This document shows positions 63,461-64,000 of a DNA stretch of 64,000 nt, one piece after another. Each line of letters begins with the position of its first letter. Position 1 is the first letter of the stretch. The notes beneath the pieces were generated by a model, which was not told where the DNA came from, searched no databases, and saw only the letters and a program-made list of their open reading frames with translations. Made by a program: the position numbers and the translations under genes. Origin of the DNA: a virus; IMG/VR virus record IMGVR_UViG_3300044641_005853, positions 1 to 64,000 of that record; one strand, written 5' to 3'.

Positions 63461-64000
63461 ATGAGTTGGTCTGAAAAATATAAGAGATCAATAGATTGTG
63501 ATAATCCGAAAGGATTTTCTCAACGTGCCCATTGTCAAGGACGTAAAAAATCTCTAAAAGAGCAATTAAAGTCATTTAAAACTGTACAGCAAATTGCAAA
63601 AAAACATAGACTAAGTGTAACTTTTATCCAAAAACAATTGGATATGGGAGAAAAAATTGAGCATGAGCATACAAAAAATCATGAACTTGCTAGAGAAATT
63701 GCTCTTCAACATCTTGATGAAATTCCAGATTATTATACTCGTTTGAAAAAAATGGAAGCAGATGCTAAAAAGCATCATAAAAAATTTAAAGATGTATCTG
63801 AAGGTACTTTATTCCATTGGTTTCAAGGATCTAGTGGAAAAACAAAAACTGGAAAAAAAGTAAAGGGATGGGTTCAATCAGATGGATCTCCATGTGCTAA
63901 TGAACCAGGTGAAACTGGAACTCCAAAATGTTTTAGTAGCGGTCGTTTAAGATCATTAAAAAGAAAAGGTAAAAAAGGTATTTCATTAATAAAATCTGCA
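63461..64000 (+). CDS. DUF5872/DUF5661-type cyanophage protein (3' cut by window edge)
   Basis: Open from ATG 63461 to the window end, 180 codons. MSWSEKYKRSIDCDNPKGFS with AHCQGRKK is the DUF5872-type start, repeated in spirit by CANEPGETGTPKCFSSGRLR near the end. Between them HTKNHELAREIALQHLDEIP resembles the DUF5661 helical domain. Very basic. Location between gp16 and the expected large terminase suggests a packaging- or virion-related role, unproved. Confidence 0.7.
   Translation, partial: MSWSEKYKRSIDCDNPKGFSQRAHCQGRKKSLKEQLKSFKTVQQIAKKHRLSVTFIQKQLDMGEKIEHEHTKNHELAREIALQHLDEIPDYYTRLKKMEADAKKHHKKFKDVSEGTLFHWFQGSSGKTKTGKKVKGWVQSDGSPCANEPGETGTPKCFSSGRLRSLKRKGKKGISLIKSA

Overview
The window looks like about a third of the genome of a T4-like cyanophage (contractile tail, probably infecting Synechococcus). 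The evidence is a T4-type virion block at the right end (gp25, gp6, giant baseplate proteins, gp8, a DUF4815 protein, gp13, gp14, gp15, gp16), T4-type late promoters of the form NATAAATA, a cp12 gene (Calvin-cycle inhibitor, a known cyanophage auxiliary metabolic gene), a cyanobacterial-AbrB/ArdA fusion, one tRNA, and almost exclusively rightward, overlapping small genes. LAYOUT: (a) 1-11.4 kb, AT-rich: about 40 small genes, mostly unrecognised, in ATGA-overlapping runs, interrupted by a homing endonuclease gene (3171-3854) and a decayed piece of a relative (6670-6777). A late promoter precedes a small basic protein with a T4-like capsid-targeting N-terminus (8063-8266), and cp12 closes the region. 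(b) 11.4-14.7 kb: a three-gene operon, a restriction endonuclease candidate followed by two D12-class adenine methyltransferases. (c) 14.7-23.7 kb: more small genes with an envelope theme (two-TM protein, lipoprotein, SPFH-like protein, RlpA-like protein, signal-peptide protein), a SprT-like metalloprotease, a GIY-YIG endonuclease, and a second capsid-targeting-like protein. (d) 23.7-27.4 kb: the only minus-strand gene (another GIY-YIG endonuclease), a 30-bp tandem repeat array, two clusters of the motif ACGAGAT, a 25-bp perfect inverted repeat, the ArdA fusion and tRNA-Leu(UAA). (e) 27.4-33.2 kb: a GC-rich island of about 18 very small genes, most alone behind their own sigma70-type promoter. 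(f) 33.3-64 kb: a sharp return to AT-rich DNA with a glycosyltransferase and then the virion genes. HOW IT WORKS TOGETHER: the left half appears to be the host-takeover half, read by host RNA polymerase from many near-identical promoters. Many promoters form one compact module with the end of the preceding gene: stop codon, motif AACTGGCACA, then a hairpin whose loop holds the -35 box of the next promoter, and the -10 box 17 or 18 nt further on. The right half is the late virion half, with NATAAATA boxes before gp25, gp8 and the neck genes. Two homing endonuclease genes carry an inverted repeat with a late promoter inside its loop, the arrangement known from T4 I-TevI, where early readthrough mRNA is masked and late mRNA is translated. 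Several virion proteins share the same glycine-rich beta modules, so the tail and neck seem to have grown by module exchange. Function calls come from reading the sequences and from remembered family features; no search was run.
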